The notes: generated by a model from the sequence alone, not told the origin. Shown: positions 39,482 through 48,534, counted from the stretch's first letter. The stretch is 64,000 bases of DNA from Candidatus Denitrolinea symbiosum (GCA_017312345.1 BLAA01000001.1:1922001-1986000); one strand, 5' to 3'. A program made the numbers and translations.

Positions 39482-40318
39482 TCATTCCTGACCTTTGGCG
39501 GTCGCCGCTTTTTTTCGACGGCTCCCGGCTTCCGACATTTTCTCTCCCGTGGCTTTGTTCCGCACCATCAGGATCTCGGCCATGATGCTGACCGCGATCT
39601 CTTCGGGCGTCTCGGCCTGCAACTCCAACCCGATGGGCGAGTGGACGCGGGCGAGTCGCTCCTCGGGGACGCCTTTCTCCGTCATCGCCTTCACCGTCTC
39701 CAGCCAGCGGCGCTTCGACCCGATGACGCCGATGTAAGCGGCCTCCGTTTCGAGGAGCGGGGCCAGCCCCGCCGCGTCCACACTGACGCCGCGCGTAGTG
39801 AGGACGAGATAGGTCTGCCGCGTTACTTTGACGTGGTCGGGCAATTTTTCCATCGGGACGGGGTAATACGCGTCCGCCTCAGGGACGGTCTCCGCGTTGC
39901 AAAACTCGACGCGGTCGTCGCTGACGGCCACGCGAAACCCCAGCCATTTGGCGAGATGCGCCACGGCCTTGCCCACATGCCCCGCGCCGACGACGATCAC
40001 CATCGCGGGCGGAAGAATCGGTTCCACGAAGACCTCCACTTGTCCGCCGCACACGCCGGGGTCGCCGCGCGACGGGTCGGACATGTTGTAATGCAGGTAG
40101 CGCGGCTGGCCGTCCGCGAGCGCCATCCAGGCTTCATCGAGGACGCGGTGTTCCAGGTCCCCGCCGCCGACCGAGCCGATGAAGCGTCCGTCGGGATAGA
40201 CGAGCATCTTGCTCCCCACGTGCCGCGGCGTGGATCCCTGACTTTTCACCACTGTGCAGAGCGCGGCGGATTCGTTGTTGCTTTCGAGTTCGACCAGGGC
40301 TTGAAAGATGGGGTTCAT
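39482..40318 (-). CDS. xdhC: XdhC/CoxI family molybdenum hydroxylase maturation factor
   Basis: A 278-residue protein with the XdhC N-terminal part (AALCTVVKSQGSTPRHVGSKMLV, GSVGGGDLE, and the Cys pair region DPGVCGGQVEVFVEP) and a C-terminal Rossmann domain (VVGAGHVGKAVAHLAKWLGFRV). It binds and sulfurates molybdenum cofactor for xanthine-dehydrogenase-type enzymes. No such enzyme lies in the window. About 60 residues separate the Rossmann part from a Lys/Arg-rich tail. Its stand-alone position means its client enzyme is elsewhere. Confidence 0.93.
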   Translation of the reverse strand: MNPIFQALVELESNNESAALCTVVKSQGSTPRHVGSKMLVYPDGRFIGSVGGGDLEHRVLDEAWMALADGQPRYLHYNMSDPSRGDPGVCGGQVEVFVEPILPPAMVIVVGAGHVGKAVAHLAKWLGFRVAVSDDRVEFCNAETVPEADAYYPVPMEKLPDHVKVTRQTYLVLTTRGVSVDAAGLAPLLETEAAYIGVIGSKRRWLETVKAMTEKGVPEERLARVHSPIGLELQAETPEEIAVSIMAEILMVRNKATGEKMSEAGSRRKKAATAKGQE

Positions 40319-40454
40319 AGTTATCTATGGCAATTGTATCCGATTTTTTTCTTTTATCCTGGCAGTATTCAGCGGTCAGGGCGTTCTGGATGAAGCGATC
40401 GGGGATGACGCTGTCTGGGCGATTTCGTCGACGCGCGCCGCGAGCGTTAAAGTT

Positions 40455-40481
40455 TCGCGGAGACCTGGCAGGTCTCCGCGA
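40455..40481 (-). terminator. Hairpin after the NrfD operon
   Basis: TCGCGGAGACC-TGGCA-GGTCTCCGCGA lies about 25 nt beyond the NrfD stop codon, followed on the minus strand by AAACTTT. Strong stem, weak U-run. Confidence 0.65.
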
Positions 40482-40507
40482 GTTTTGGTCGGTGAAACGC
40501 GATCGGG

Positions 40508-41767
40508 TCAGGCCGGCACGCGTTCGGGGGCCGGCTGCGCGGCTTCCTCGTGTTCTTCGGACGGGGCGAAGCGGTGGTCCACCACTTTCAGGTAGCGTAC
40601 GCCGAGGGAGAGGAGAGTCAGCCCGTAGGCGACGATTCCCAGGCCGGCCGCGAATTCGATCAGCGAGGGAGTATAAGAAGCGTAAGAGACGGTCGGTTGT
40701 CCGGGCAGGTACGAGACGACGATCAGCAGTCCGCTCAGGTTGACGTCCCAGCGGTAGGCGATTACGCCGCCGACCACCAGCCCCGCAGCCAGCATCCGCC
40801 AGAAGGGATGCTGGCGCGTCTTCTGCTTGAGCAGGAGGATCATCGGGACGACCGCGCCCAGCAGGATTTCGGCAACCCAGAAGTTGAAGGAGAGCGGCCC
40901 GCTGGTGATGAGGGCGAGTCCCTCCGAGCGTCCGGGTTGATATGTGTAGGTCATTGCCAGCCAATCCCAGGCGCGGAAGTAAAGATAGGGGACCAGTCCC
41001 CATCCCACAAAGTGCGCCACGCGTTCGAGGAGAGCGTCGTTGACGCGGGCTTTGGGAGTCAGGCGGGCGGAGAGCATCGAGACGAAGAGCGTCAGCGAGA
41101 TACCTCCGAGGATGGCCGAGAACATGAACAACACCGACAGCTCCGGCTTGTACCAGAAGGGACGCGCCTTCAGCACGCCGTAGACTGCGCCGAGCGAGGA
41201 CTGGTGCAACATGCTGAGGCACAGTCCCGCGATGGCGAGGTAGGGCGCGTAGTGATGCGTGTGTTCCATCAGGCCCGCGACTTTGGGCAGGCGTTTGCGA
41301 AGCCATTCGAGGTTCGCGAGGATCGGCAGCGTCTCGAACAGCAGCACGGTCAAATAGAGACAGACGCACATGGTCACTTCCCAGAGCAGGGAGTGCTTGT
41401 TCCAAAAGACCATGGGATGCCAGAAGCGGTCGGGGCGTCCGATGTCGAGCAGGAGGGCGAGCATCGCCATGGTGTAGCCGGTCAGGCCGACGAAGGTGGC
41501 GGTGCGGGCGACCGGCTCGTAGCGTTTCAAGCCGATCAGGTACACCGCCGCGCACAGGCTGAACGCCCCCGCGCTGACGGCGATGGACGAGAGGTCTATG
41601 GTGATCCACAGCCCCCACGGGACGAGGTCGGTCAGGTTGGTCAGATGGAGGCCTTGCCAGAAGACGAGCAGGCCGGCGGTCAACCCGATGAGCAGGCATA
41701 GGCCCAGAATGCCGAGCCAGATGGTCCATGGAGTCAGGGGGATTTTGAGTTTTGACGTGGCAGCCAT
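40508..41767 (-). CDS. NrfD/PsrC-family quinone-binding membrane subunit
   Basis: A 419-residue integral membrane protein with about ten helices, beginning PLTPWTIWLGILGLCLLIGLT (split: two short halves) and including LLLDIGRPDRFWHPMVFWN, the family's 'D-x-G-R-P' loop. It resembles HybB and the C subunit of alternative complex III. It would exchange electrons between menaquinone and the FeS protein encoded just upstream. Third gene of the cytochrome-FeS-NrfD operon, 13 nt after the FeS gene. The C-terminal tail is acidic and Pro-rich. Confidence 0.92.
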   Translation of the reverse strand: MAATSKLKIPLTPWTIWLGILGLCLLIGLTAGLLVFWQGLHLTNLTDLVPWGLWITIDLSSIAVSAGAFSLCAAVYLIGLKRYEPVARTATFVGLTGYTMAMLALLLDIGRPDRFWHPMVFWNKHSLLWEVTMCVCLYLTVLLFETLPILANLEWLRKRLPKVAGLMEHTHHYAPYLAIAGLCLSMLHQSSLGAVYGVLKARPFWYKPELSVLFMFSAILGGISLTLFVSMLSARLTPKARVNDALLERVAHFVGWGLVPYLYFRAWDWLAMTYTYQPGRSEGLALITSGPLSFNFWVAEILLGAVVPMILLLKQKTRQHPFWRMLAAGLVVGGVIAYRWDVNLSGLLIVVSYLPGQPTVSYASYTPSLIEFAAGLGIVAYGLTLLSLGVRYLKVVDHRFAPSEEHEEAAQPAPERVPA

Positions 41768-41780
41768 ATTTTGCTCTCCA

Positions 41781-42548
41781 TCACATTTCGTCGGGGTCCG
41801 CGGGCAGGTAGTAGACGCGCGGCCCGGTACCGAGATCGTCGCGCAGGCGGAAGGAAACGTGGTTCTTCAAGACCCGGCTGACTTCGGATTCCGCGTCGTT
41901 CAGGTCGCCGAACAGGCGCGCTTTGGTCGGGCAGACGTTCACGCAGGCGGGAGTGGCGTCGCGGTCCACACCGGGCGTCAGTCCCAGCGCGAGGCCGCGG
42001 TCGATGCGGTGGTAGCAGAACGCGCACTTGTCCGGGACCCCGCGCGGGCGGCGTTCGACTTCGGGCTGTCCCCACTCCGGCACGGCTGGGTTTGCTTCGT
42101 CGTAGGTTTTCCAATTGAAGACGCGCGCCTGATAGGGGCAGGCGATCTCGCAATATCGGCAGCCGATGCAGAGATCGTAGTCCATCATTACGATCCCGTC
42201 GGGACGGTAGTACGAGGCGCCGACCGGGCAGACGTCCACGCAGGGAGCCTTTTCGCATTGCATACAGGGGCGGGCAACGAACACTTTGTGACCGGCTATG
42301 GTCTCGGCCTCGATCACCTGATTCCATTTGTGGTCGGGCGGCATGTCGTTGTGCGCCTGGCACGCCAGGGTGCAGTAACCGCAGCCGGTGCATTTGGATT
42401 GGTCAATGACCATCGCCCATTGGCGCTTGCCGGCCGGCGTCTTGCTGGAGGCCCTGGCGTCGCGGAGCAGGCTGGCCCCGGCGATGGCGGCCGCGCCTAC
42501 CGCGGCGATCTTGAGCGTATCGCGTCGGGAGAGCGAAGTCTTTTTCAT
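41781..42548 (-). CDS. Tat-exported four-cluster ferredoxin (HybA/DmsB type)
   Basis: A 255-residue protein with a twin-arginine signal (SLSRRDTLKIAAVGAAAIAG). Four Cys clusters follow: CTGCGYCTLAC, CMQCEKAPCVDVCP, CIGCRYCEIACP and CAFCYH with CVNVCP, enough for four [4Fe-4S] centres. It should lie outside the membrane, docked to the NrfD partner, and pass electrons to or from the octahaem cytochrome. It starts 4 nt after the cytochrome gene. Confidence 0.94.
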   Translation of the reverse strand: MKKTSLSRRDTLKIAAVGAAAIAGASLLRDARASSKTPAGKRQWAMVIDQSKCTGCGYCTLACQAHNDMPPDHKWNQVIEAETIAGHKVFVARPCMQCEKAPCVDVCPVGASYYRPDGIVMMDYDLCIGCRYCEIACPYQARVFNWKTYDEANPAVPEWGQPEVERRPRGVPDKCAFCYHRIDRGLALGLTPGVDRDATPACVNVCPTKARLFGDLNDAESEVSRVLKNHVSFRLRDDLGTGPRVYYLPADPDEM

Positions 42549-42552
42549 GGAA

Positions 42553-43554
42553 TTACTCCTTCTCGTCGGTGTGGCGCGTGGAATGAGAGCGGCTCATTTT
42601 GTGATAGAACCGTTCGAGCCAGGGAGCCAATACCATGCCGGCCGCCAGTCCCGCCAACCCCGCGAGGCCGGCGTATCCCACCGGACTGACCGGGGAGGGC
42701 GCGTCCTTTTCGACCGCTTTTGTCGGGACGGGTTTCGGCTGGGCGGTCGCCGTTCCTTCTGCCGGGGCTGTTCCGTCTGTAGGCATGATGGCGCTCGCGG
42801 TGGCTCCGTGCATCTGGTGAGAGTGACAGGTATTGCAGGACGCGATGTTGGCCTGGAAGGAGTGGTCGGGGATGCTGTGTTCCGATTTCTCCTGGTTCTC
42901 GATGTGCTTGACGTGGCACTGCACGCAGGAGACGCCCTTCTGGTGATGCTCGGAATAGGGGAAGTCCATGCTGACTTCCTTGTGACAGTTGATGCACAGG
43001 GGAGACGCGTCGGCGTAATCTTCCGTTGCGGCCTGGTTTTTGATCGTCTTCAACGAGGCGCTATGCGGGTCGTGGCAGACAGTGCAGTTCATCCCGCGTT
43101 GATAGTGCGCGCTGCCCTGCCAGTTGGACCAGTCGAAGCGCGTGTCGCTGTGGCAGCGTCCGCACAACGCGGGGGAAGTGTCGGTGGGCATGGGCTGGCC
43201 GGGATGGTCGCTCGTCAGTTCTCCGTGGCAGGCCTCGCAGGTGACGCCTTCGGCTTTGGCTTCGCCGGTGGCGGGATCGTAGCCGGTGGTGTGGCAGACC
43301 AGGCAGGCTCCCGGTTTTCCCTGCGACGCCCAGGATTCCTCGAAGAGCGGGTCCGAGAGGGCCTGTCCGTGCGCGCCGACGGACCAGGCGACCTGGATTT
43401 CCTGGTGGCAGGCTGTGCAGGGGCTGTCGGCTGCGGCGTGACGTGGCGCTTCCGCCGCCGGCGGCTGCTGGGCCTGGACCGCGATCAGCGTGAGGCCCGC
43501 AGTCAGCAGGGCGAAGATGACGGCGATGACGATGCGTTCGATGCGGTGAGACAT
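42553..43554 (-). CDS. Octahaem c-type cytochrome, membrane anchored
   Basis: A 333-residue protein with eight CxxCH sites: CTACH, CLVCH, CEACH, CGRCH, CTVCH, CINCH, CVQCH and CNTCH. An N-terminal signal/anchor (VIAVIFALLTAGLTLIAV) and a C-terminal helix (YAGLAGLAGLAAGMVLAPW) bracket the haem domain, with a Pro/Thr/Ala-rich linker before the latter. Spacing resembles pentahaem/decahaem NapC-NrfH-independent cytochromes. First of the three electron-transfer genes. No terminal reductase or molybdopterin subunit is nearby, so it likely hands electrons to a soluble or external partner. Confidence 0.92.
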   Translation of the reverse strand: MSHRIERIVIAVIFALLTAGLTLIAVQAQQPPAAEAPRHAAADSPCTACHQEIQVAWSVGAHGQALSDPLFEESWASQGKPGACLVCHTTGYDPATGEAKAEGVTCEACHGELTSDHPGQPMPTDTSPALCGRCHSDTRFDWSNWQGSAHYQRGMNCTVCHDPHSASLKTIKNQAATEDYADASPLCINCHKEVSMDFPYSEHHQKGVSCVQCHVKHIENQEKSEHSIPDHSFQANIASCNTCHSHQMHGATASAIMPTDGTAPAEGTATAQPKPVPTKAVEKDAPSPVSPVGYAGLAGLAGLAAGMVLAPWLERFYHKMSRSHSTRHTDEKE

Positions 43555-43571
43555 GACGGATTCTCCTCTTG

Positions 43572-43916
43572 CTATGAGCGTGAAGGTACAGGCGCGGGCG
43601 CCTGTTGAAAGATTTTACAGTTCAGGCACTCTTCCCGCAGATAACCGTTCTCCTGGCGCATCGCCTGCCAGCACGGAAGCAGGGAGTTTGCCGCCGGGCA
43701 GCCCCTCGCGATTTCCGGGCCGCATTCCTTGTATTCCCAGCAATTCTCCTTTTCAACCAGGACCGGCTCGGCGATGGATTCAGCCTTCGCCTCCGCCTGC
43801 CAGCGCGCGTCCACTTTTCGCAGGAGCAGGATGGCTGTGATCGTGATTGCGATGGGAATGCCGAGCCTGAAAAGCAGGCCGGTGAGGACCACGAATAGGA
43901 CCGTCTGGTTTTCCAT
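43572..43916 (-). CDS. Membrane protein with two-CW domain
   Basis: A 114-residue protein: one N-terminal membrane helix (FRLGIPIAITITAILLLRK), then a short linker and a Cys-rich domain with CWEYKECG, a CPA motif, a second CW (LLPCWQAMRQENGYL) and CLNCKIF. This is the two-CW pattern, thought to bind metal. It lies 17 nt upstream of the octahaem cytochrome in the same direction, so it is probably the first gene of that operon and may be a redox or assembly factor. Confidence 0.8.
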   Translation of the reverse strand: MENQTVLFVVLTGLLFRLGIPIAITITAILLLRKVDARWQAEAKAESIAEPVLVEKENCWEYKECGPEIARGCPAANSLLPCWQAMRQENGYLREECLNCKIFQQAPAPVPSRS

Positions 43917-44259
43917 AATTCACCTCACAATCCTCGGAACAGGAAGAAAACGCGCCCGCCCAACCGGAGAGAAGCGCATTGTAGAAAGGGCGTCCGTTGC
44001 TCGGCGTTCATGGCGCTGTTCTTTTTCTTCCTTTCGCTTGTAGTTTAAGCTTTTTTAAGCGGGAAGTAAATTCGGCTCCTCCCCCATCTTTTTTAGATGC
44101 CGGGACGATTTCCCCATGCTGGATATGGGGAAAACGCCCCACGCGCGTGGGGCATTCCATCAGCCAAAGCGGCGTTTCGCCCTGCGGGTCGGCTTGCAAC
44201 AAAAAAGCCCGCCGCGTCGCGACAGGCCCAATCTCCAATTACCAACCTCCCCCTACCCT
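43917..44259. other. Intergenic region with two hairpins
   Basis: No convincing gene; a 76-codon minus frame at 44008-44238 has no family features. Hairpins are TTTCCCCAT...ATGGGGAAA (44109-44132) and GCCCCACG/CGTGGGGC (44136-44153). They may end transcription of the two-component operon, whose last gene stops at 44260. The promoter of the two-CW/cytochrome operon should lie in the 43920-44000 part. Confidence 0.6.
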
Positions 44260-44910
44260 TCACGCCTTAATAATCCCCTTTCGGATCGCGTACCGCACCA
44301 ACTCGGCGCGTGAATGTAAATTCAACTTTCGCATGATGTTCTCGCGGTGCCGTTCCACCGTCTTCGGGCTGATGACCAGCGCGGACGCGATCTCGGCGTT
44401 GTTTTGCCCCTCCGCGAGCAACGACAACACCTCCTGTTCGCGTTCGGTCAGTCCGTCCAGCGTGGAGCGGTTCGCCGTCTCGCGCTCCTGCGAGAGATAA
44501 TCCTTCACCAGCAATTTCGCCAGCGACGGATACAGGTACACTTCGCCCGAAGCCGCGGCGCGGATGGCTGTCAGCAACTCTTCGGGCGCGGCGCGCTTGG
44601 GCACGTATCCCGACGCGCCCGCGTCCAGCATCCTGAAGAAATACTCCTCGTCCTCGTGGATGGTTAACGCGACGATGGCGATCTCGGGGAATTGCGACTT
44701 GACGACGCGCGTCGCCTCGATGCCAGTCATGTCGGGCAGGCCGATGTCCATGAGGATGACGTCCGGTCGCGCGGACGCCGCGGCGGCCACGGCTTCCGAG
44801 CCGCTTCCCGCCTCCCCGACGATTTCCACGTCCGACTCGCTGGCGAGCAGCATCCTCAGTCCCGAGCGGACTACGGCGTGGTCATCCACCAGAAGCAGAC
44901 GGATGGTCAT
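44260..44910 (-). CDS. NarL/FixJ-family response regulator
   Basis: Receiver domain starting MTIRLLLVDDHAVVRSGLRML, with the phosphoacceptor Asp in DVILMDIGLPDMTG, and a C-terminal LuxR-type HTH (LTEREQEVLSLLAEGQNNAEIASALVISPKTVERHRENIM is its extent; core KTVERHR). An ATG six codons upstream (44928) is possible. The gene overlaps the 3' end of the sensor kinase gene by 29-47 nt, a sign of translational coupling. Its targets may include the nearby quinone-cytochrome operon, which starts 350 nt downstream on the same strand; this is inference. Confidence 0.93.
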   Translation of the reverse strand: MTIRLLLVDDHAVVRSGLRMLLASESDVEIVGEAGSGSEAVAAAASARPDVILMDIGLPDMTGIEATRVVKSQFPEIAIVALTIHEDEEYFFRMLDAGASGYVPKRAAPEELLTAIRAAASGEVYLYPSLAKLLVKDYLSQERETANRSTLDGLTEREQEVLSLLAEGQNNAEIASALVISPKTVERHRENIMRKLNLHSRAELVRYAIRKGIIKA

Positions 44911-46369
44911 CCTGCGCCTCGCTTTCATGTGTGTAGGGGATGCGCGCCTCCACCAGCGTGCCGTGCCCGGGCCCCGATTGGAGCGAGGCCGTTCCGCCCA
45001 GCAGCGAGGCGCGCTCGCGCATGCCCGCCAGTCCCAGCGATGGACGGCTGGTCTGGCGCATCGCCGTCAGTTCGGGATCGAAGCCGCTGCCGTCGTCGCG
45101 CGCCGAAATGTGAACGGAGTCCGGCTCGTAGGCAAGTTGAATAAAGACGCTGGTGGCGCCCGCGTGTTTGACGGTGTTGTTGAGCGCCTCCTGAACGATG
45201 CGGAAGGTGGCGATCTTCACCGGCTCTGAAATGGGCTTTTCCTCGCCGAAAATGTCCACGCGGATCTTGAGTCCGCTGCGCTCCGAGACCTTTCCCGCGT
45301 ACCAGCGGATGGCCGCGGGCAGGCCCAGGTCGTCGAGGTGCGAGGGACGCAGGTCGCTGATGAGGCGCTGGAGTTCGGAGAGCGAATCGGCGGTCATCGT
45401 CTCGAGGCGGCGCAGCGTCTCGGCGGCGCGGTCGGGATTCTTCGTCAGCGTGTTTTCCAGCCCGCGCAGGCCGAGTCCGATGGCGGTCAGCGATTGACCC
45501 GTCTCGTCGTGGAGGTCGCGCGCGATGCGCTGACGTTCCGCCTCTTGCGCGCCGACCACGCGTCGGAACAGTTCGCGGCGCAGTTCCTCGCGTTCCTGCG
45601 ATTCGCGCAGGCGCGCCTCTTTCAGGTCTCCGATCTGGCGGTCAGTCTCCACCTGGAAGGCGCGCAGGAAACGGACGACGAACAACGCGGCCGCGCCGGC
45701 CATGACGGCGCGCAGGATTTGAACGGGGAAGCCGAACAGGTGCAGGAACAGGTCGCTGTTGAGGATGTGGGAAGGCGGCAGCGGGCCCGGGGCGGCGAAT
45801 AACTGTCCCGCCAGGCCGTACCATGCAAAGGCGACGGCGGCCCACAGGCTGTCGCGCCCAAAGCGGACGAGTCCCGCGCGGCGGAAGGCGCGCTGCTGCG
45901 CGACGAGGCCGACGGCCGCCAGCAGGCTGGCCGGGATGGCGAGCGAGTAGCGCGTCCACGCGTCGGCCACGAGCAGCATTTCTCCCGGCGAATACCGCTC
46001 GCGGAAAATGCCCAGCCCGATGACCCAGACGCCCTCGAGCGCGAGCGGCACGATCAGGCTGACGCGTTGGGCGGGTTCCGTTTTGGAAAGCAGGAAACTC
46101 CCAAAAGCCGCCAGCGATAGGAACGAAAATGCCAGCAGCGCCAGGTCGAGACCGACCAGTTGGGGGTACGAACGTCCCAACTGTTTTGCGATCTCCTCGA
46201 ACATTTTCAGGAATTCGTGCGTCCCATGCACCAGCCCGAATCCGTATAGCGGACGCAGCGCTTTTCGCAGGCGCGCGTCGGAGGAGCGCCCGCCCTCGAG
46301 CGCAACCAGCAGACCCATGCTGAAGAAGGAAAGGCCGTACAGAAAATTGACGACGATATATGTCAGCAT
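44882..46369 (-). CDS. Membrane sensor histidine kinase, NarX/DegS-type (HisKA_3)
   Basis: A 495-residue kinase. About seven hydrophobic helices fill residues 1-230 (for example IVVNFLYGLSFFSMGLLVAL and LLAFSFLSLAAFGSFLL), a 7TM-like input module. A short coiled coil (LKEARLRESQEREELRREL) leads to the H-box ERQRIARDLHDETGQSL and the ATPase domain with N-box EALNNTVKHA, DDGSGFD and LGLAGMRERA. It lies 24 nt after the zinc-ribbon protein gene and overlaps the response regulator. Signal is unknown. Confidence 0.94.
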   Translation of the reverse strand: MLTYIVVNFLYGLSFFSMGLLVALEGGRSSDARLRKALRPLYGFGLVHGTHEFLKMFEEIAKQLGRSYPQLVGLDLALLAFSFLSLAAFGSFLLSKTEPAQRVSLIVPLALEGVWVIGLGIFRERYSPGEMLLVADAWTRYSLAIPASLLAAVGLVAQQRAFRRAGLVRFGRDSLWAAVAFAWYGLAGQLFAAPGPLPPSHILNSDLFLHLFGFPVQILRAVMAGAAALFVVRFLRAFQVETDRQIGDLKEARLRESQEREELRRELFRRVVGAQEAERQRIARDLHDETGQSLTAIGLGLRGLENTLTKNPDRAAETLRRLETMTADSLSELQRLISDLRPSHLDDLGLPAAIRWYAGKVSERSGLKIRVDIFGEEKPISEPVKIATFRIVQEALNNTVKHAGATSVFIQLAYEPDSVHISARDDGSGFDPELTAMRQTSRPSLGLAGMRERASLLGGTASLQSGPGHGTLVEARIPYTHESEAQDDHPSASGG

Positions 46370-46393
46370 GGGGGCGGTCTCAGGGAAGCCGGC

Positions 46394-47302
46394 CTACTCG
46401 TCTTCCTCAACGCGCAGGCGCGAGCCGCAGGTTCGGCAGAAGCGGTCGCCGCTGCGGGCGCGGGCGCCGCACTGTGGACAGTAGGTTGGGCCTGCCGCGG
46501 CGGTCTCCGAGGCGGAGCGCCGACGTCTCTTTGAAACGCGCGGTATGGAATACCCGCGGAAGTAGTAATACAGTCCGCCCGCGATCATGAGCGCGCCGAA
46601 GACGCCCACCAGCCAGGGCAGGTAGGCGTCCAGCGGGATACGTCCCGGGGTATTGTTGTCCAGCGGGGCCGCCGATTGAACGTTGACGAAGGAGATGCTC
46701 AACGCGTCGGAGTCTTTCTGGTACTGCACGTTCAACGCGTAGGTCTGTCCCGCTTTCAGCGCGGAAAAATCTCCCGTGTAATACGTCAGCCCGTTCTGGT
46801 TGGGATTGACGGCGGGCAGGGCCGGGACGCTCTTCATCTGGCTGGCGTCGAACGGCTGCTGCAACTCCACGTGCAGTTTTTCCACCGCGTAATCGCCGGG
46901 CCAGACGTAGTTATATTCGCGGAACTTGCCGGTTATGGCGAGCGTGGGATCGTAATATTCCAATTGGATGGCCGGCGCGGTCACCCGAACGTTCACCTTG
47001 ACCCAGCCCCCGTCGGGCGTGAGGGTATACGACGTGTCGCCCACCTGGTCGAAGGCGGGACCTACCGCCATAGCGCTGGGACGTTCGGCCGCGGCCGGGA
47101 TTCGGAACGTCATGGCCGCGGGCAGGGCGGTCTCTGGCGAAACTTCCATGCGTAAAATGACCAGCACGCCGGGCTGGTCGTACTCCGGCCAGATCCACAC
47201 CTCCGCCGAACTCAAACTGGGTTCGCCTTGCGCGCGCGCGGGCTGGAAGGACAGGAGCATCCCCAAAAGCAACAGCAGAGCGAAAATTCGCCGCATGTTC
47301 AT
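46394..47302 (-). CDS. Exported membrane protein with C-terminal zinc ribbon
   Basis: A 302-residue protein with a signal peptide (FALLLLLGMLLSFQPARAQ), a beta-rich extracytoplasmic domain, one transmembrane helix (LPWLVGVFGALMIAGGLYYYF) and a cytoplasmic zinc ribbon (YCPQCGARARSGDRFCRTCG). It is the first gene of an apparent operon with the sensor kinase and response regulator. The topology, an external sensor-like domain linked to a small internal metal domain, suggests an accessory sensory role. Family not recognised. Confidence 0.75.
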   Translation of the reverse strand: MNMRRIFALLLLLGMLLSFQPARAQGEPSLSSAEVWIWPEYDQPGVLVILRMEVSPETALPAAMTFRIPAAAERPSAMAVGPAFDQVGDTSYTLTPDGGWVKVNVRVTAPAIQLEYYDPTLAITGKFREYNYVWPGDYAVEKLHVELQQPFDASQMKSVPALPAVNPNQNGLTYYTGDFSALKAGQTYALNVQYQKDSDALSISFVNVQSAAPLDNNTPGRIPLDAYLPWLVGVFGALMIAGGLYYYFRGYSIPRVSKRRRRSASETAAAGPTYCPQCGARARSGDRFCRTCGSRLRVEEDE

Positions 47303-47488
47303 TCTCCTCGGGAAAAAGATGGGCGAATCTTACCACAAGGCGACTTCGTGTTAACAATTAACCGGGCAAAAAATCTCAATGCGAATGACGCAAATGAGTT
47401 TTAAAAACATTCGCAAATTCGCTTCAGTCGCGTTGAAAACAGCGACGATGGACGGCTCGGTTGATTTGGAAAAGTACAACAGGCTTTT

Positions 47489-48391
47489 TTACTGAAGCGC
47501 TTTCACCAACTGCCAGCAGGCGCGGTTGAGGGGCGTCGGCGCGTCCAGGCGCTCTCCCGCTTCCGCGATCGCGCCGCAGATGGCGTCTATCTCCGTCGGC
47601 GCGCCGCGGCGCACATCCTGAAGCATGGACGAGTGGTTCGCGGCGGTCTTGCGCGCCGCCGCCTCCGCCGCCTCGACGGGATCCGCGAACGGTAATCGAA
47701 TCTGCTGCGCCGCGGCGACCGCGGCGGTTTCTCGGGCGAGTTCGCCCATCAACGCGCGCGCCGGGAGACGCTTCAACAACTCGCCGTTGGGGACTTGCAG
47801 CAGCGCGGTCAACGGGTTGATGGCCGCGTTGATCGTCAACTTTCCCCACACGATGGAACGCGCGTCCGCCGCTACTTCGACGTTGAAGCGGGCGCGCCGC
47901 AACGCGGCCTTCACTACGCCCAAGCGGGGATGCGCCGCCAGCGAGACGCTCCCCTCGCCCTCCGCGCAGACGAGTCCCGGGCCGAGCAGGGTCGCGCCTG
48001 CCACCGTCACGCCGAGCGAGACGCGTTCGCGCCCGAGCGCGTCCGCGAGGATCGCGTCGTTGCCGAGTCCGTTTTGCAGGGTGACGGCGAGTCCGTCGTC
48101 CGCGAGACAATCCGCGAGTTGACGCGCGGCGCGCTCCGTCTGCCAGGACTTGACGAGGACGAGGGCGTACTTCGAGCCGCGCGCCGCCGCGGGGTCGCGC
48201 GTGGCGCGCACGCGGAAGGAACGTTCGCGCCCGCCCGCGTCCGTGAGACGCGCGCCGTCGCGTTCGAGAGCGTCCAATCCAGCCTGCCATGTGCCGAGCA
48301 TGGTGACATCGCGTCCCTGCTCGGCCAGCCGCGCTGCAAAGAGAGTCGCCAGCGCGCCCGTGCCGAGGATGAGGATGGGTTCATTGTCCAT
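47489..48391 (-). CDS. panE: 2-dehydropantoate 2-reductase
   Basis: A 300-residue NADPH-dependent ketopantoate reductase making pantoate. The Rossmann start (ILILGTGALATLFAARLAEQG), the NGLGNDAIL segment, and the catalytic Lys region (SIVWGKLTINAAINPLTAL) are all present; the C-terminal domain ends with the SSMLQDVRRGAPTEIDAICG pattern, the family signature. It lies downstream of panB on the same strand with a repeat cluster between. Completing pantothenate would also need panC/panD, not seen here. Confidence 0.94.
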   Translation of the reverse strand: MDNEPILILGTGALATLFAARLAEQGRDVTMLGTWQAGLDALERDGARLTDAGGRERSFRVRATRDPAAARGSKYALVLVKSWQTERAARQLADCLADDGLAVTLQNGLGNDAILADALGRERVSLGVTVAGATLLGPGLVCAEGEGSVSLAAHPRLGVVKAALRRARFNVEVAADARSIVWGKLTINAAINPLTALLQVPNGELLKRLPARALMGELARETAAVAAAQQIRLPFADPVEAAEAAARKTAANHSSMLQDVRRGAPTEIDAICGAIAEAGERLDAPTPLNRACWQLVKALQ

Positions 48392-48420
48392 CGAGTTTCA
48401 ACCCTTGCTAGAATCCTGAA

Positions 48421-48531
48421 GTCGCTGGAATCCTGAAGTTGTTGGAATCCTGAAGTTGTTGGAATCCTGAAGTTGTTGGAATCCTGAAGTTCTACTTCAG
48501 GATCATGCCGAAAGTAGAACTTTCGGATTCC
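48421..48531. repeat. Tandem 17-mers and two palindromes between panB and panE
   Basis: GGAATCCTGAAGTTGTT recurs in tandem about four times (48421-48480). It ends in the palindrome CCTGAAGTTCTACTTCAGG (48484-48502), then a copy of the dispersed element CCGAAAGTAGAACTTTCGG (48508-48526) and ATTCC. The two palindromes share the centre AAGTTCTACTT and look like two variants of one family placed head to head. Confidence 0.9.
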
Positions 48532-48534
48532 TTT

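Noticed and set aside
44136..44153. Palindrome GCCCCACGCGCGTGGGGC resembling the CRISPR repeat core
   Set aside because: Single copy, no flanking match to the repeat ends and no spacer periodicity; most likely an ordinary hairpin.
44008..44238. 76-codon minus-strand frame
   Set aside because: No domain, low-quality start, and the DNA contains two hairpins expected of a terminator region.
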